The notes under the pieces are model-generated. The model was given only the letters and a program-made list of their open reading frames with translations, searched no databases and was not told where the DNA came from. This document shows, one piece after another, positions 54,351-63,386 of a stretch of DNA of 64,000 nt (its first letter is position 1; every line of letters starts with the position of its first letter). This DNA comes from Bradyrhizobium sp. AUGA SZCCT0158 (GTDB lineage: Bacteria > Pseudomonadota > Alphaproteobacteria > Rhizobiales > Xanthobacteraceae): positions 1 to 64,000 of the forward strand of contig NZ_JAFCME010000012.1 of assembly GCF_018130065.1 (NCBI RefSeq). Direction: 5' to 3'. Both the position numbers and the translations under genes were made by a program.

Positions 54351-56096
54351 ATGGCTGAAATTGTGAAATCCCCCACCTCTGTCCGCAGCATCGCGTCCCG
54401 CCTTTCGCTCGCGACCAAGCTGTATTCGATCTTTGCGTTGTTTGCGGTCCTCGTCGCCGCCATTACCGCGTTGTCCGACTACAATACCCGCCAGAACGCC
54501 GCGCTCACCGAGGCCGTGGCAACGGCGAGCCGCGCCGCGCAGAATGTCGAGCGCGTCAACTCACTGGTCTATGCCGTGGTGATGGAATCGCGCGGCGTCT
54601 ACATGTCGACGGAGCCCGCCGTCGTGAAGAAGTACGGCGATGGCTTGCTCAAATTCAACGAAAGCATTCTCGAAGTCGTCCGGAACTGGCAGGCGCTGGT
54701 ACAGGCCGACGATGCCGAGCAGTTCGCCACCTTCAAGAAGCGCATCGAACAATTCGTCGACTTCCGCAAGGAACTGGTTCGGCGCGGCGTGGAAATTGGC
54801 GCTGCCGCTGGCCGCGAATGGGGCGACAATGACGCCAACCGCCAGGTGCGCTCGGCCCTGAACAAGGATCTCGAAGCGCTTTCCAGGGTCTACGCCGAGC
54901 GCAGCAAGAAGCTGGCGCAGCGGGCCGACGCCAACCATACGCTGGCCTTTGTCCTGACCGGTCTCGGCGTGCTGGCGATCATCGTGGTCGTGATCGGCGT
55001 GCTGATCATTTCCCGCTCGGTCGCGCGTCCGCTGTCTGTCATCACCGACACCATCAAGCGCGTCGCCGAGGGCGCCGAAGGCGTCGAGGTGCCGCACGCC
55101 AATCGCCTCGACGAGATCGGCGCGCTGGCGCGCGCCATCAAGATTTTCCAGGAGGCGATGGATCGCAACCGCAATTTGAATTCGCAGGTGGTCGAGGATT
55201 CCAGGGCCCGCGAACAACGCACCAGGCAGATCGAAGCCTCGGTGGACTCGTTCCGTGAAGCGATCGGCGGCGTATTGCGCGCCGTCACCGACAACGCGAC
55301 GTCGATGCGCGGCACGGCTGAAACCATCGCCAGCGTAGCGTCGGATGCCAGCGGACGCGCGGTTGCGGCGTCAGGCGCCACCGAGCAGGCTTCCAGCAAC
55401 GTTTCCGCGGTCGCCAGCGCCGCCGAAGAACTGTCCGCTTCCGTTGAAGAGATCGGCCGTCAGGTTCGCCAGTCTGCCAGCGCGGTCGAACAGGCCGGTC
55501 TGCGCACGGAGAAATCCGTCACCGAGATCGAAGGGCTTGCCGCCGCAACGCAGCGCATCGACGGCGTGCTCAACCTGATCCAGGCGATCGCCGAGCAGAC
55601 CAATCTGCTGGCGCTGAACGCAACGATCGAGGCCGCGCGCGCCGGTGACGCCGGCCGCGGCTTCGCCGTCGTCGCCCATGAGGTCAAGGCGCTGGCCGAG
55701 CAGACCGCCAAGGCGACCGCCGAGATCGGCCAGAACGTCGGCCTGATCCAGACCTCGACCAGGAATTCGGTCGATGCCGTCCGCGAAATCGGCAACGCGG
55801 TGCGCGAGATCAACGATGTGACGTCGGCGATTGCCGGCGCCATCGAGCAGCAGGATTTGGCGACCCGCGAAATCTCGCAGAACGCGCAACTGGCCGCGCA
55901 AGGCAACGGCACGCTGGTGGTCAATATCGGCTCGCTCAGCGACGCCATGGGCAAGACCAGCACGGCCGCGGCGTCCGTCCTCACCGCCTCCAGCGACCTG
56001 ACGGCGACGGCAGAAACGCTCTCGCGCGAGGTCGAAACGTTCTTCCGCAATCTGCGCGCCGACCCGGTCGACGATTTCAGGCGCACCGGCACCTAA
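54351..56096 (+). CDS. Methyl-accepting chemotaxis protein
   Basis: This 581-residue chemoreceptor has a first membrane segment at about 24-45 (LYSIFALFAVLVAAITALS) and a helical periplasmic sensor of about 150 residues. A second membrane segment at about 200-222 (LAFVLTGLGVLAIIVVVIGV) is followed by a HAMP domain to about 275. The cytoplasmic signalling domain carries the conserved hairpin tip IAEQTNLLALNATIEAARAG. It would signal ligand occupancy to CheA/CheW. No che genes are in the window. ATG 54351 (MAEIVKS) was chosen over 54336. The ligand is unknown. Confidence 0.92.
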   Translation: MAEIVKSPTSVRSIASRLSLATKLYSIFALFAVLVAAITALSDYNTRQNAALTEAVATASRAAQNVERVNSLVYAVVMESRGVYMSTEPAVVKKYGDGLLKFNESILEVVRNWQALVQADDAEQFATFKKRIEQFVDFRKELVRRGVEIGAAAGREWGDNDANRQVRSALNKDLEALSRVYAERSKKLAQRADANHTLAFVLTGLGVLAIIVVVIGVLIISRSVARPLSVITDTIKRVAEGAEGVEVPHANRLDEIGALARAIKIFQEAMDRNRNLNSQVVEDSRAREQRTRQIEASVDSFREAIGGVLRAVTDNATSMRGTAETIASVASDASGRAVAASGATEQASSNVSAVASAAEELSASVEEIGRQVRQSASAVEQAGLRTEKSVTEIEGLAAATQRIDGVLNLIQAIAEQTNLLALNATIEAARAGDAGRGFAVVAHEVKALAEQTAKATAEIGQNVGLIQTSTRNSVDAVREIGNAVREINDVTSAIAGAIEQQDLATREISQNAQLAAQGNGTLVVNIGSLSDAMGKTSTAAASVLTASSDLTATAETLSREVETFFRNLRADPVDDFRRTGT

Positions 56097-56214
56097 GGCG
56101 GGACGAAGTTATCCTGAAGCGATATCGGATCCCCAAATCGGCGGATATCTGATCCGCCAGGCCGGCAACGCCAAGGGGTATCAACCCGTCAACCATCCTT
56201 TTCACGTGTGCGCG

Positions 56215-56230
56215 TTAACCATTTGTTAAC
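56215..56230 (+). promoter_or_regulatory. CtrA binding site
   Basis: TTAA-CCATTTG-TTAAC is a perfect match to the alphaproteobacterial CtrA full site TTAA-N7-TTAAC. It lies 52 bp before the start of the coiled-coil gene at 56282. Confidence 0.7.
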
Positions 56231-56281
56231 CATACGCTTGCGATTGTCCCGTCACGGCCCAGCGCATTGGAGGAGAACACC

Positions 56282-56797
56282 ATGGCCCGGGAGAGCAGAG
56301 CCACCATCAGGCAGCCAAACGCAATCCGTCGCCCTCACATCTACAGCCTCGTCGTACCGCGGACGGAGGACCAGGGTGACTCGGACTTCAGCTTCGAACT
56401 CGAAGAGGCCCTGTCAGCCCCGGCAGTCCCGTCACCCGCGGCCCTGCCGAAAGACGCCGATTCTCCAGACCATCTTCAAGCCCTTGAGCTGATCAGTGGC
56501 GCCGCCCAGGCCATGCAGATGGTGGAAAGCCACTCGCACAAAATCCAGGCCAAGGCGTTCGAACTGTTGCAGCATTCACGTTCGAAGCGAATTGAGGCTT
56601 CACAACAGATTGCCAGCCTCCAGGAAAGATTGATTGCAAGTGAGGCGAACGTAGAACAACTCACGAAACGACTGGCCGAAGCCGAAGCGCGCGCGAATAC
56701 GGCCGAGCACTGGCTGCGTCGCTTCCACGACGCCATCAACACGGCCTTCGCAGACAAGCGCGCTTGCCAGCCAGACAAGGTGTCCTCAGCTGCCTAG
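56282..56797 (+). CDS. Hypothetical coiled-coil protein, possible CtrA target
   Basis: This 171-residue cytoplasmic protein has a disordered N-terminal half (Pro/Ala/Asp-rich to about residue 60). A long coiled coil follows at about 75-155 (HLQALELISGAAQAMQMVES, QQIASLQERLIASEANVEQL, AEAEARANTAEHWL). No family was recognised. ATG 56282 follows GGAGGAGAACACC, a strong ribosome site. A perfect CtrA box upstream suggests cell-cycle-linked expression. Confidence 0.75.
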   Translation: MARESRATIRQPNAIRRPHIYSLVVPRTEDQGDSDFSFELEEALSAPAVPSPAALPKDADSPDHLQALELISGAAQAMQMVESHSHKIQAKAFELLQHSRSKRIEASQQIASLQERLIASEANVEQLTKRLAEAEARANTAEHWLRRFHDAINTAFADKRACQPDKVSSAA

Positions 56798-56864
56798 AGC
56801 ATGATCGGTTCTGATCGAATCAGAACCGAAGCTCCAGTTTTTTGGTTTGACGCATTTTCTACCG
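56796..56864. repeat. Interspersed repeat, reverse copy
   Basis: CGGTTCTGAT/ATCAGAACCG (56806-56815, 56819-56828) form a hairpin. The following TTTGGTTTGACGCATTTTCT is nearly the reverse complement of the block at 13926-13948. It lies between two convergent genes and may serve as their terminator. Confidence 0.7.
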
Positions 56865-56873
56865 CAGATAAGT

Positions 56874-57320
56874 CTAGGCTGAGCCGTCCCACTGTACCAA
56901 CTCTACGGTGATGCCCTCGGGACCCTCGAAGAGCCGCAGCTTTCGGCTGATGTAGTCCATCTCGTCACTCAGCACGGTTACGCCGTTGGCCACGAGGTGC
57001 GCGGTGGCCGCCTCAATGTCATCGACGCGGAACGCGAGATGATTGAAGCCCAGTTTTCGCAAATTCGTCGGGTGCGCACCCGGATCGGTCCCCGGGGGCG
57101 GGTCAAACTCAAGCAGCTGGATCTCGAAATGAGGGTCCGCTCCTTCAAGCACAAGGGTGATGTGCTGCGCTTTCATGGCCGGCATGCCCATGTACCGGGC
57201 GGGAAGGCCACCGTCGATCGTCGCAACGTGCCCCTTTGTGAAGCCAAGCAGCGCGAAGAACCCGATCGCCCGGTCGGCGTCTGCCACTGCGATCGTGATA
57301 TGATCCGGATTGAGTATCAT
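56874..57320 (-). CDS. VOC (glyoxalase/bleomycin resistance) family protein
   Basis: This 148-residue VOC-fold protein has MILNPDHITIAVADADRAIG as its first strand, a mid-protein GFNHLAFRVDDIEAATAHLV repeat start, and a final DPEG-like FEGPEGITVELVQW. The metal-ligand positions are His7 (DHITI), a His in the second module (NHLAF) and Glu near the end (ITVELVQ). ATG 57320 is preferred because AGGGAG lies eight bases upstream; the longer ORF adds unrelated residues. The substrate is unknown. Confidence 0.85.
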   Translation of the reverse strand: MILNPDHITIAVADADRAIGFFALLGFTKGHVATIDGGLPARYMGMPAMKAQHITLVLEGADPHFEIQLLEFDPPPGTDPGAHPTNLRKLGFNHLAFRVDDIEAATAHLVANGVTVLSDEMDYISRKLRLFEGPEGITVELVQWDGSA

Positions 57321-57585
57321 CTGATCACTCCCTGTCATCAACGCCGCGCACTCGGCCGCGCCGGCTTGCCTCCGCCGGATGAGCTGCCGGCAACTGGCAC
57401 TCCCGCCCGGTTGCAAGGCTACCAGTTCGCTCCATCGCACGGTAGGCGGCCCCGCGGCGAAGCCTGCTTCGGGGCACAAGCTGCATCACCGCCGAGGATG
57501 GCAACGTCTGCTATGGGCCAGAAGCCTCTTACTCCGCAATCCGATAATCAACGATTTGAACGAAGTGATCATTGGCATTCGTCCG

Positions 57586-57869
57586 AAAGCTCAACCTTCC
57601 GCCGCGTCGAGACAGGCATGATGTCGGGATCGTATTTCGCTATCGTACTGATGTCATAAATCCCATGATTAGCTGCATCATTCATGTAGTCGTCTGTTTC
57701 GCCCGGCCATGAACCTCTATCCGCTATCGATCGAGTTGCCGGCCTTTTCCCGGTACATGAAGCGGACGCGCATGCCGTCGACTTTGATCCTGTCCGTTGC
57801 GAAACATGCTCCGTAACCACAGGCGAGCGGTTTGAAATCTCCGGCAGTCTTTGCGAACCGCTTCTGCAT
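57586..57869 (-). pseudogene. Decayed DUF2185 (Imm33-like) gene
   Basis: From ATG 57869 the frame reads MQKRFAKTAGDFKPLACGYG, then ACFATDRIKVDGMRVRFMYR, a DUF2185-type N-terminus, up to SIDSG and a TAG at 57717-57719 where tryptophan is expected. After one extra base the second frame continues GETDDYMNDAANHGIYDIST, then IAKYDPDIMP, and a third frame shows the expected LDA-type tail with a TGA. At least one nonsense change and two frameshifts are present, so it cannot make a full protein. DUF2185 proteins include immunity-like members; no toxin gene is nearby. Confidence 0.75.
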
Positions 57870-58023
57870 CAGGCCTCTCACCGAACGGGTAGCGCGGCCA
57901 CAATGATCTAGCTTTGTGCAACGTTCAGATAAGGTCAAAAGCTGACTTCCGGCGTGGACGTCAATTCCGCTTGGATCCAAAACGGACATTGAACCCGTCG
58001 AAACAGCTTCGTAGAAACAAATA

Positions 58024-59025
58024 TTATCGAGGTCGCCATTGTTCGCGAAACTGCCCCGGCGTTACGCCGGCAACCCTCCGGAAGGCGCGGGTAAAGTGGG
58101 CAGGATCCGCGTAGCCAGAAGCGAACGCGATTTCGATGATCTTGGAATCGGTGTTACGTAAGAGCTGCCTGGCATTTTCAAACCTGACGGCATCCACAAG
58201 CTCCGAATATGTAAAGCCGGCGCGCGAGAGCTTGCGTTGAAGGCTACGCGCACTGACCCCTGCCAGTTCTGCAATTTCAGCAAGCATTGGAGGTCGCTCG
58301 TCCAGGTAGGAGGGAAGCATCAGCTTCAAGGCCTGGATGAAGTCAAAACTTGAATGTTGGACGTGGTCGCTCTTCAGATCGAGAGAACTTTCGCTGGACC
58401 TGTTAGGGAGTGCCAGAAGCGAAACAGGCACGTCGATCCACGATGCTTCTTGACCGGACAGGAATCGAGAGGTCGGCCAAAATGACTGACATGCCGGACC
58501 CGGCGTGTACCGCGCTTCAAAGGCGATAGTTGCCGGAGCCCAATCCGGTCCGGCGAATTGCCGGACGATGTAAATCGGAAAAACGTTCTGAAGCCACTGT
58601 GAATGCTCGAGATGCTGAAGCCCCTTGGTCCCGGCAAGCCTGCTGCAATAGCGCACATGATCGTCGTGGTGCTCGAGCCAGTTGCTCAAGTTTGAGTCTT
58701 CGAGCGATGCCCATTTGCAGGCCTGTTGTAGCGCGACAAGCAGCGTCGGAGAATGACCGATTAAAATCCGGGTCCTTTCACTCAGGTGGCCGAAATGTAG
58801 CGTCTTGGCAGCGTGGAATCCGAAATCCTCTATGCCCTGCGACCTACTGGCAAACTCCGCAAATTCGATCGCAGGTAAAATCGGAACGTAGTGATCGGAT
58901 TTTTCCTCCAGCGACGCTGGTAAACGAAATTTCTCCAGCAGCGAAGCGGTTGGCGTGCCAAGATTATTCAGAATGTCCGCGAAAGGACTAAGGTGTTGAC
59001 AACGCGTCAAATGAATCTTCGGCAC
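58024..59025 (-). CDS. AraC family transcriptional regulator
   Basis: This protein of about 333 residues has an N-terminal arabinose-binding-like domain of the OruR/FtrA kind (FADILNNLGTPTASLLEKFR; FGFHAAKTLHFGHLSERTRI). The C-terminal AraC DNA-binding domain has two HTH motifs, EIAELAGVSARSLQRKLSRA and SKIIEIAFASGYADPAHFTR, and ends GVTPGQFREQW. The GTG at 59025 (VPKIHLTRCQ) is favoured because GAGG lies eight bases upstream; GTG 59034 or the upstream 59157 remain possible. It is transcribed away from the solo AraC domain. Targets are unknown. Confidence 0.82.
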   Translation of the reverse strand: MPKIHLTRCQHLSPFADILNNLGTPTASLLEKFRLPASLEEKSDHYVPILPAIEFAEFASRSQGIEDFGFHAAKTLHFGHLSERTRILIGHSPTLLVALQQACKWASLEDSNLSNWLEHHDDHVRYCSRLAGTKGLQHLEHSQWLQNVFPIYIVRQFAGPDWAPATIAFEARYTPGPACQSFWPTSRFLSGQEASWIDVPVSLLALPNRSSESSLDLKSDHVQHSSFDFIQALKLMLPSYLDERPPMLAEIAELAGVSARSLQRKLSRAGFTYSELVDAVRFENARQLLRNTDSKIIEIAFASGYADPAHFTRAFRRVAGVTPGQFREQWRPR

Positions 59026-59305
59026 TGACTGCACCTCAAAACGAAATCTAAAACGTACTAAAGAACGCGCAGTTGGCAGCCCAACTGCATGCCTGCCTGA
59101 ATCTTGTCGACAGACTATCAGTTCCGCACCGCTTTTTGCTTCCGTTTTATCGAGCACAATCCTTCCGAGAGAGTTTCAGGTTTCGGACAATTCCATTTGA
59201 CGAAAATTTTGGCGCCTATTGGCCAGATGAGTCCCATCAAGGGCCCGTAGTCTCATCACCCGAATTCCATTGAGGGAGCATAGGCTTCGCGCCTCGCACC
59301 AACCG

Positions 59306-59656
59306 ATGAGAGCTGTCCGCTTGCCTTCACCCAAGGCGGTCCGCGCCGCCATTGTTGCATCACTGCGGCACGGTGACGCAACCCTGGATAGCACAGCCCA
59401 CGCGCTCAAAATCAGTGGACGCACATTGCAGCGTCATCTCGAACGCATGGGTACAAGCCACGGCAAACTGCTCGCCGAGGTGCGTTTGCAGATCGCGTGC
59501 CACTTGCTCGCCGATTCGAGTAAGCGCTTGTCGGATATCGCTAAATTCCTCGGTTATACCAACGCGAGCAGCTTCAGCCGATCTTTTGCCCGTTTGATGA
59601 AAATTCAACCTGTTGTTTATCGGCGGCAGCAACGTGGCCGCAAGCATGATGGTTGA
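59306..59656 (+). CDS. Solo AraC-type DNA-binding domain, possibly a gene remnant
   Basis: This 116-residue protein is almost only an AraC DNA-binding domain: DSTAHALKISGRTLQRHLER for the first HTH and SKRLSDIAKFLGYTNASSFS for the second, then RSFARLMKIQPVVYRR. The usual 200-residue sensory half is missing. ATG 59306 is used; TTG 59270 is in frame. The open sequence just upstream in another frame (FRTIPFDENFGAYWPDE) may be a relic of the lost half. It could be a working short regulator or a degenerate fragment. Confidence 0.6.
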   Translation: MRAVRLPSPKAVRAAIVASLRHGDATLDSTAHALKISGRTLQRHLERMGTSHGKLLAEVRLQIACHLLADSSKRLSDIAKFLGYTNASSFSRSFARLMKIQPVVYRRQQRGRKHDG

Positions 59657-59954
59657 TTTGCTCGCCGTCGTTCTCATGCGATCAGCCGCTGAACAACTTC
59701 TGACGATTGGCGCGAAATGGCAAGACGCGCGATGTGAATTGGCGCGAAATGCAGAACGGTCGCCGCGGCGGTGAAAGCGTCACCAGCGCGAGCGAGCTAT
59801 CCCGCCATTGATCTATATCAATGACGACCATGGTGAATTGGGAGGTGTCGCTAGCGTTTTCGGCTTGTCTGCACGGCGCTGCTCCAAGCTGCTTTTTGAA
59901 TTGCTCAAGTGCCGATCGAAAAAGAACAACCAGCCTGCAAAGGAGAACACCATC

Positions 59955-60623
59955 ATGATGGCTCGCCTTGCCCTGATCGCGGCTTGCGCCGCTGGTTTAG
60001 TGGCTCTTCCGCACCAACTTCTTGCTCAATCGCCGGCAGAGAACAAGCCGCACATTCCGCTTGATAAATCCATCGGTCAGGCAAAGCCGGAAGTGGTCCC
60101 GTCTCTTTTTGTCCTCAACTCGCGCGGCGCGAGTCTGAAGGAAGGTAAACTGGTGCTGACGGGAATTTCACCGAATGCGATCGTCTTTGCCGATCGGCCT
60201 GTTCGCGCCGCCGGGCATGATCTCACGTCGCGAATTGTCGAGGATTGGGGCAACGGCAGCGACAACTTTGCGAAGGATCCCCCAAACGCCACCGTGTCCG
60301 GATTCAAGAAGGACGGATCATCCGTGGTCGATGCCGTCGTCGTACTGAAATCGCCCAAGCTTGAGGGTGACAAGCTGACTTTCGATGTCGACATACTCGA
60401 AGGCGATCTCGCTGGAGCGGACGGCCCGGCATCAGTCTTTATCGACATCATTGGCCGGCCATTCACGCCGTTGTCTTTCGCCGGCGTCGCCCGCCGCACG
60501 GCCTGGCGGGGAGCGTTCTACCGTGGCGCTGCTTTCGCGGGAGCGGCCGCTGTGGCCGGCGCAGCGGCGTATCCCTATTACGCTCCCCGATGCGGATACT
60601 ACCCCTATCCGCCTTGCTATTGA
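59955..60623 (+). CDS. Exported Tyr/Pro-rich hypothetical protein
   Basis: This 222-residue protein has a signal peptide (MMARLALIAACAAGLVALPH, cleavage after LLA). A beta-rich middle follows, with SLKEGKLVLTGISPNAIVFA, DRPVRAAGHDL and VDVDILEGDL. The C-terminal tail is Ala/Gly then Tyr/Pro-rich (AAYPYYAPRCGYYPYPPCY). ATG 59955 follows AAGGAG at the right distance; the upstream 49 residues were rejected. The function is unknown, with a cell-envelope location likely. It is followed by a DUF1254 gene in the same direction. The 298 bp before it hold nothing recognised. Confidence 0.75.
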   Translation: MMARLALIAACAAGLVALPHQLLAQSPAENKPHIPLDKSIGQAKPEVVPSLFVLNSRGASLKEGKLVLTGISPNAIVFADRPVRAAGHDLTSRIVEDWGNGSDNFAKDPPNATVSGFKKDGSSVVDAVVVLKSPKLEGDKLTFDVDILEGDLAGADGPASVFIDIIGRPFTPLSFAGVARRTAWRGAFYRGAAFAGAAAVAGAAAYPYYAPRCGYYPYPPCY

Positions 60624-60740
60624 GCGTTGCCGATTAGCGGCATCGTAGCCGCCAATTTTTACACTCGTCTAAACGACGCCGTTGCAAAAGGCGTGAGCCA
60701 CGAACCTACGTCATTCGTTTGTATCAGGAAGGAGATAACG

Positions 60741-62171
60741 ATGAACATCACCCGTCGATCCCTCGCACTTGGCGGAATGGGGTTGCTCGCAGGAGTCGCC
60801 GCAACACGACCGACTCTTGCGCAGGATTCCTTTCTCGGAGTGGGACAAGGCCTGGAAGAGTTTTGGCTGGCCAGCGACGCCTACATCTTCGGCTATCCGC
60901 TGATGACGATGGAGATGACCCGGCGGATCATCACCAATGTCGCCGAGCCCGTGGGCACGCGCGGCCCGATGGGGCATATCATCAAGCTACGACAATATCC
61001 CGACGCCTCGTTCCGGGACGTCACGGCGCCGAACGCGGACACGCTCTACACGACCTCGTTTTTCGATGTCGGGAAAGAACCATGGGTGCTCAGCATCCCC
61101 GACATGAAGGGACGCTATTTCCTGATGCCGATGCTGGACGGTTGGACGACGGTTTTCCAGGTGCCCGGCAAGCGTACCACTGGCACCGGCGCGCAGACCT
61201 ACGCGATTACCGGGCCCGGTTGGAAAGGCACGCTGCCGGATGGCGTGAAGCAGTATAAGTCGCAGACCAATATCGTGTGGCTGCTCGGCCGGATCTACTG
61301 CACCGGCACGCCGGAAGATTACGCGGCCGTACACAAGCTGCAGGACGAGTGCAAGCTCGTGCCGCTCAGCGCTTACGGCAAGCCGTACACGCCGCCTGTG
61401 GGCAAGGTCGATCCGTCGATCGACATGAAAACGGCCGTCCGCGAACAGGTCAATCGCATGGACGCGGTGTCGTATTTCAAGCTGCTGTGCGAACTCATGA
61501 AGTCCAATCCGCCCTACGCAGCTGACGCACCTCAGCTTGCGAAATTTGCTCGCATCGGCATCGTACCCGGGCAGGATTTTGACGAGAGCAAGCTGAAGGC
61601 GGACTTCCTGAAGCGCGTGCCGGAGGTGTCGTTTGACCGGATCATGGTTCAGTTCAAGATCAACAAGGCCATCAAGGACGAGAACGGCTTCGCTTTCACG
61701 ACGAAGACCGGCATCTATGGCACCGATTATCTGATGCGTGCCCTGGTGACAGCGATCGGACTTGGTGCCAACCGTCCGCAGGACGCGGTGTATCCCACCT
61801 CGCAAAAAGACGCCGATGGTCACAAGTACAATGGCGCGAACAAGTACGTGATGCGGTTTCCCAAAGGCCATTTGCCTCCAGCGGAGGGATTTTGGTCGCT
61901 TACGATGTATGACAGCGGCTATTTCTTCGTAAAGAACCCGCTCAACAGGTACTCGGTCAGTGCTCGTGAAGATTTGAAGGAAAATCCGGACGGCTCAACC
62001 GACCTGTACATTCAGAAGGACTCTCCCGGCAAAGACAAGGAATCCAACTGGCTGCCTGCGCCAGAGGGAGATTTTATCCTCATGCTACGCATGTACTGGC
62101 CGCAGGAGACAGACCCGTCGATCATCAACGGAACATGGACGGTTCCTGCAGCCAGGAAGGTTGGCGCTTGA
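60741..62171 (+). CDS. DUF1254/DUF1214 domain-containing exported protein
   Basis: This 476-residue protein has a twin-arginine signal (NITRRSLALGGMGLLAGVAA, cleavage near LAQ). The DUF1254 part starts ASDAYIFGYPLMTMEMTRRI and includes TAPNADTLYTTSFFDVGKEP. The C-terminal DUF1214 part has GFWSLTMYDSGYFFVKNPLN and YIQKDSPGKDKESNWLPAPE. The family is widespread and of unknown biochemical role. ATG 60741 follows GGAAGGAGATAACG, a strong site; the 60627 start was rejected. Confidence 0.9.
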   Translation: MNITRRSLALGGMGLLAGVAATRPTLAQDSFLGVGQGLEEFWLASDAYIFGYPLMTMEMTRRIITNVAEPVGTRGPMGHIIKLRQYPDASFRDVTAPNADTLYTTSFFDVGKEPWVLSIPDMKGRYFLMPMLDGWTTVFQVPGKRTTGTGAQTYAITGPGWKGTLPDGVKQYKSQTNIVWLLGRIYCTGTPEDYAAVHKLQDECKLVPLSAYGKPYTPPVGKVDPSIDMKTAVREQVNRMDAVSYFKLLCELMKSNPPYAADAPQLAKFARIGIVPGQDFDESKLKADFLKRVPEVSFDRIMVQFKINKAIKDENGFAFTTKTGIYGTDYLMRALVTAIGLGANRPQDAVYPTSQKDADGHKYNGANKYVMRFPKGHLPPAEGFWSLTMYDSGYFFVKNPLNRYSVSAREDLKENPDGSTDLYIQKDSPGKDKESNWLPAPEGDFILMLRMYWPQETDPSIINGTWTVPAARKVGA

Positions 62172-62254
62172 GACCACGGTCTCATGCCGGCGCGACGGCG
62201 CCGGCATGAGGCCGACCGTTCGGAGTAGGGCTTAAGGCGCGGTACTCTCAAAAC

Positions 62255-63376
62255 ATGCGGGGGGCTATCATGTGGGGGCTTGACCTTGGAAGAGGAAGAC
62301 ACCGCGTTGGACGAAGCGAGGTAAGGTCATCTCTCCGTCCCGCGTTCAAGAATGCGGCCATTGCCTCGGCGATTGCGGCGCTGTTGGTGCCCGCTACCAC
62401 CGTCCGCGCCGATGAGGGCGGCGTGTCCTACTGGCTTCCTGGCCGCTTCAGCAGCCTTGCTGCGACACCTCAGGTTCCCGGCTGGTCGATGGCGGCAGTC
62501 TACTATCACACCAGCGTAAGTGCATTTGGTACTGCGGCCGCCGCGAGAGAAGTTCACGTCGGCAGAATTCCCGCAACAGTAAACGTCGATCTGAACTTGC
62601 GTCTGAATGGGCGGGGGGATCTCGTCCTGCTCAATCCCACTTACACCTTCGCAACGCCGGTGCTGGGCGGGCAACTCGCCATCGGTGTAACGGGACTGTT
62701 CGGGCGATCGAGCGCCGATCTTGCCGGAATGCTGACGGCGGCCGTTGGCCCGTTCGGGGTAACGCGTGCGGGCAGTTTCGGCGACTCCGTCACATCGGTC
62801 GGCGATCTCTACCCGCAGGCGACGCTCAAGTGGAACGCAGGCGTCCACAATTTCATGACCTATGTCACAGGAGATATTCCCGTTGGCGCTTACAGTTCGA
62901 CCCGGCTCGCCAATCTCGGCATCGGTCATGCTGCCATCGACGGCGGCGGCGGCTACACATACTTCAATCCGCAGGCCGGTCACGAGTTTTCCGCCGTCGC
63001 GGGCCTCACCTACAATTTCAAGAATCCGGATACGCAATACCAGAACGGCATCGACTTCCACGTGGATTGGGGAGCCTCGCAGTTTCTGTCGAAGCAGGCC
63101 TTCGTTGGCCTCGTTGGCTATGCTTATCAGCAGATTACCGATGACTTCGGCCAGCATCCCGCCTTGGGAGGCTTTCGGTCCCGTGTGCTAGGCATCGGTC
63201 CGCAGGTCGGCTTCCTGTTCCCTGTGGGAGACATGCAGGGATATCTGAACCTGAAAGGTTACGGTGAGTTCGCTGCCGAGAATCGCCCGGCCGGCTGGAA
63301 TACATGGTTGACCTTCTCAATCTCGCCGATGGCGCCAACCAGCACGGTGACGCCAACCAGGCGGCTAGCGAAATAG
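62255..63376 (+). CDS. Outer-membrane phenol/MetA-pathway-type protein (SphA-like)
   Basis: This 373-residue exported beta-barrel-like protein has a signal region AAIASAIAALLVPATTVRA and mature start DEGGVSYWLPG. GVSYWLPGRFSSLAATPQVP and NLGIGHAAIDGGGGYTYFNP are typical of the MetA/SphA family of outer-membrane proteins linked to hydrophobic compound uptake. The C-terminus is low-complexity (PTSTVTPTRRLAK) rather than ending in an aromatic residue. The start is ATG 62255 or 62270. The DUF2721 gene begins 10 bp after its stop. Confidence 0.8.
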   Translation: MRGAIMWGLDLGRGRHRVGRSEVRSSLRPAFKNAAIASAIAALLVPATTVRADEGGVSYWLPGRFSSLAATPQVPGWSMAAVYYHTSVSAFGTAAAAREVHVGRIPATVNVDLNLRLNGRGDLVLLNPTYTFATPVLGGQLAIGVTGLFGRSSADLAGMLTAAVGPFGVTRAGSFGDSVTSVGDLYPQATLKWNAGVHNFMTYVTGDIPVGAYSSTRLANLGIGHAAIDGGGGYTYFNPQAGHEFSAVAGLTYNFKNPDTQYQNGIDFHVDWGASQFLSKQAFVGLVGYAYQQITDDFGQHPALGGFRSRVLGIGPQVGFLFPVGDMQGYLNLKGYGEFAAENRPAGWNTWLTFSISPMAPTSTVTPTRRLAK

Positions 63377-63386
63377 CGGCCAGCCA

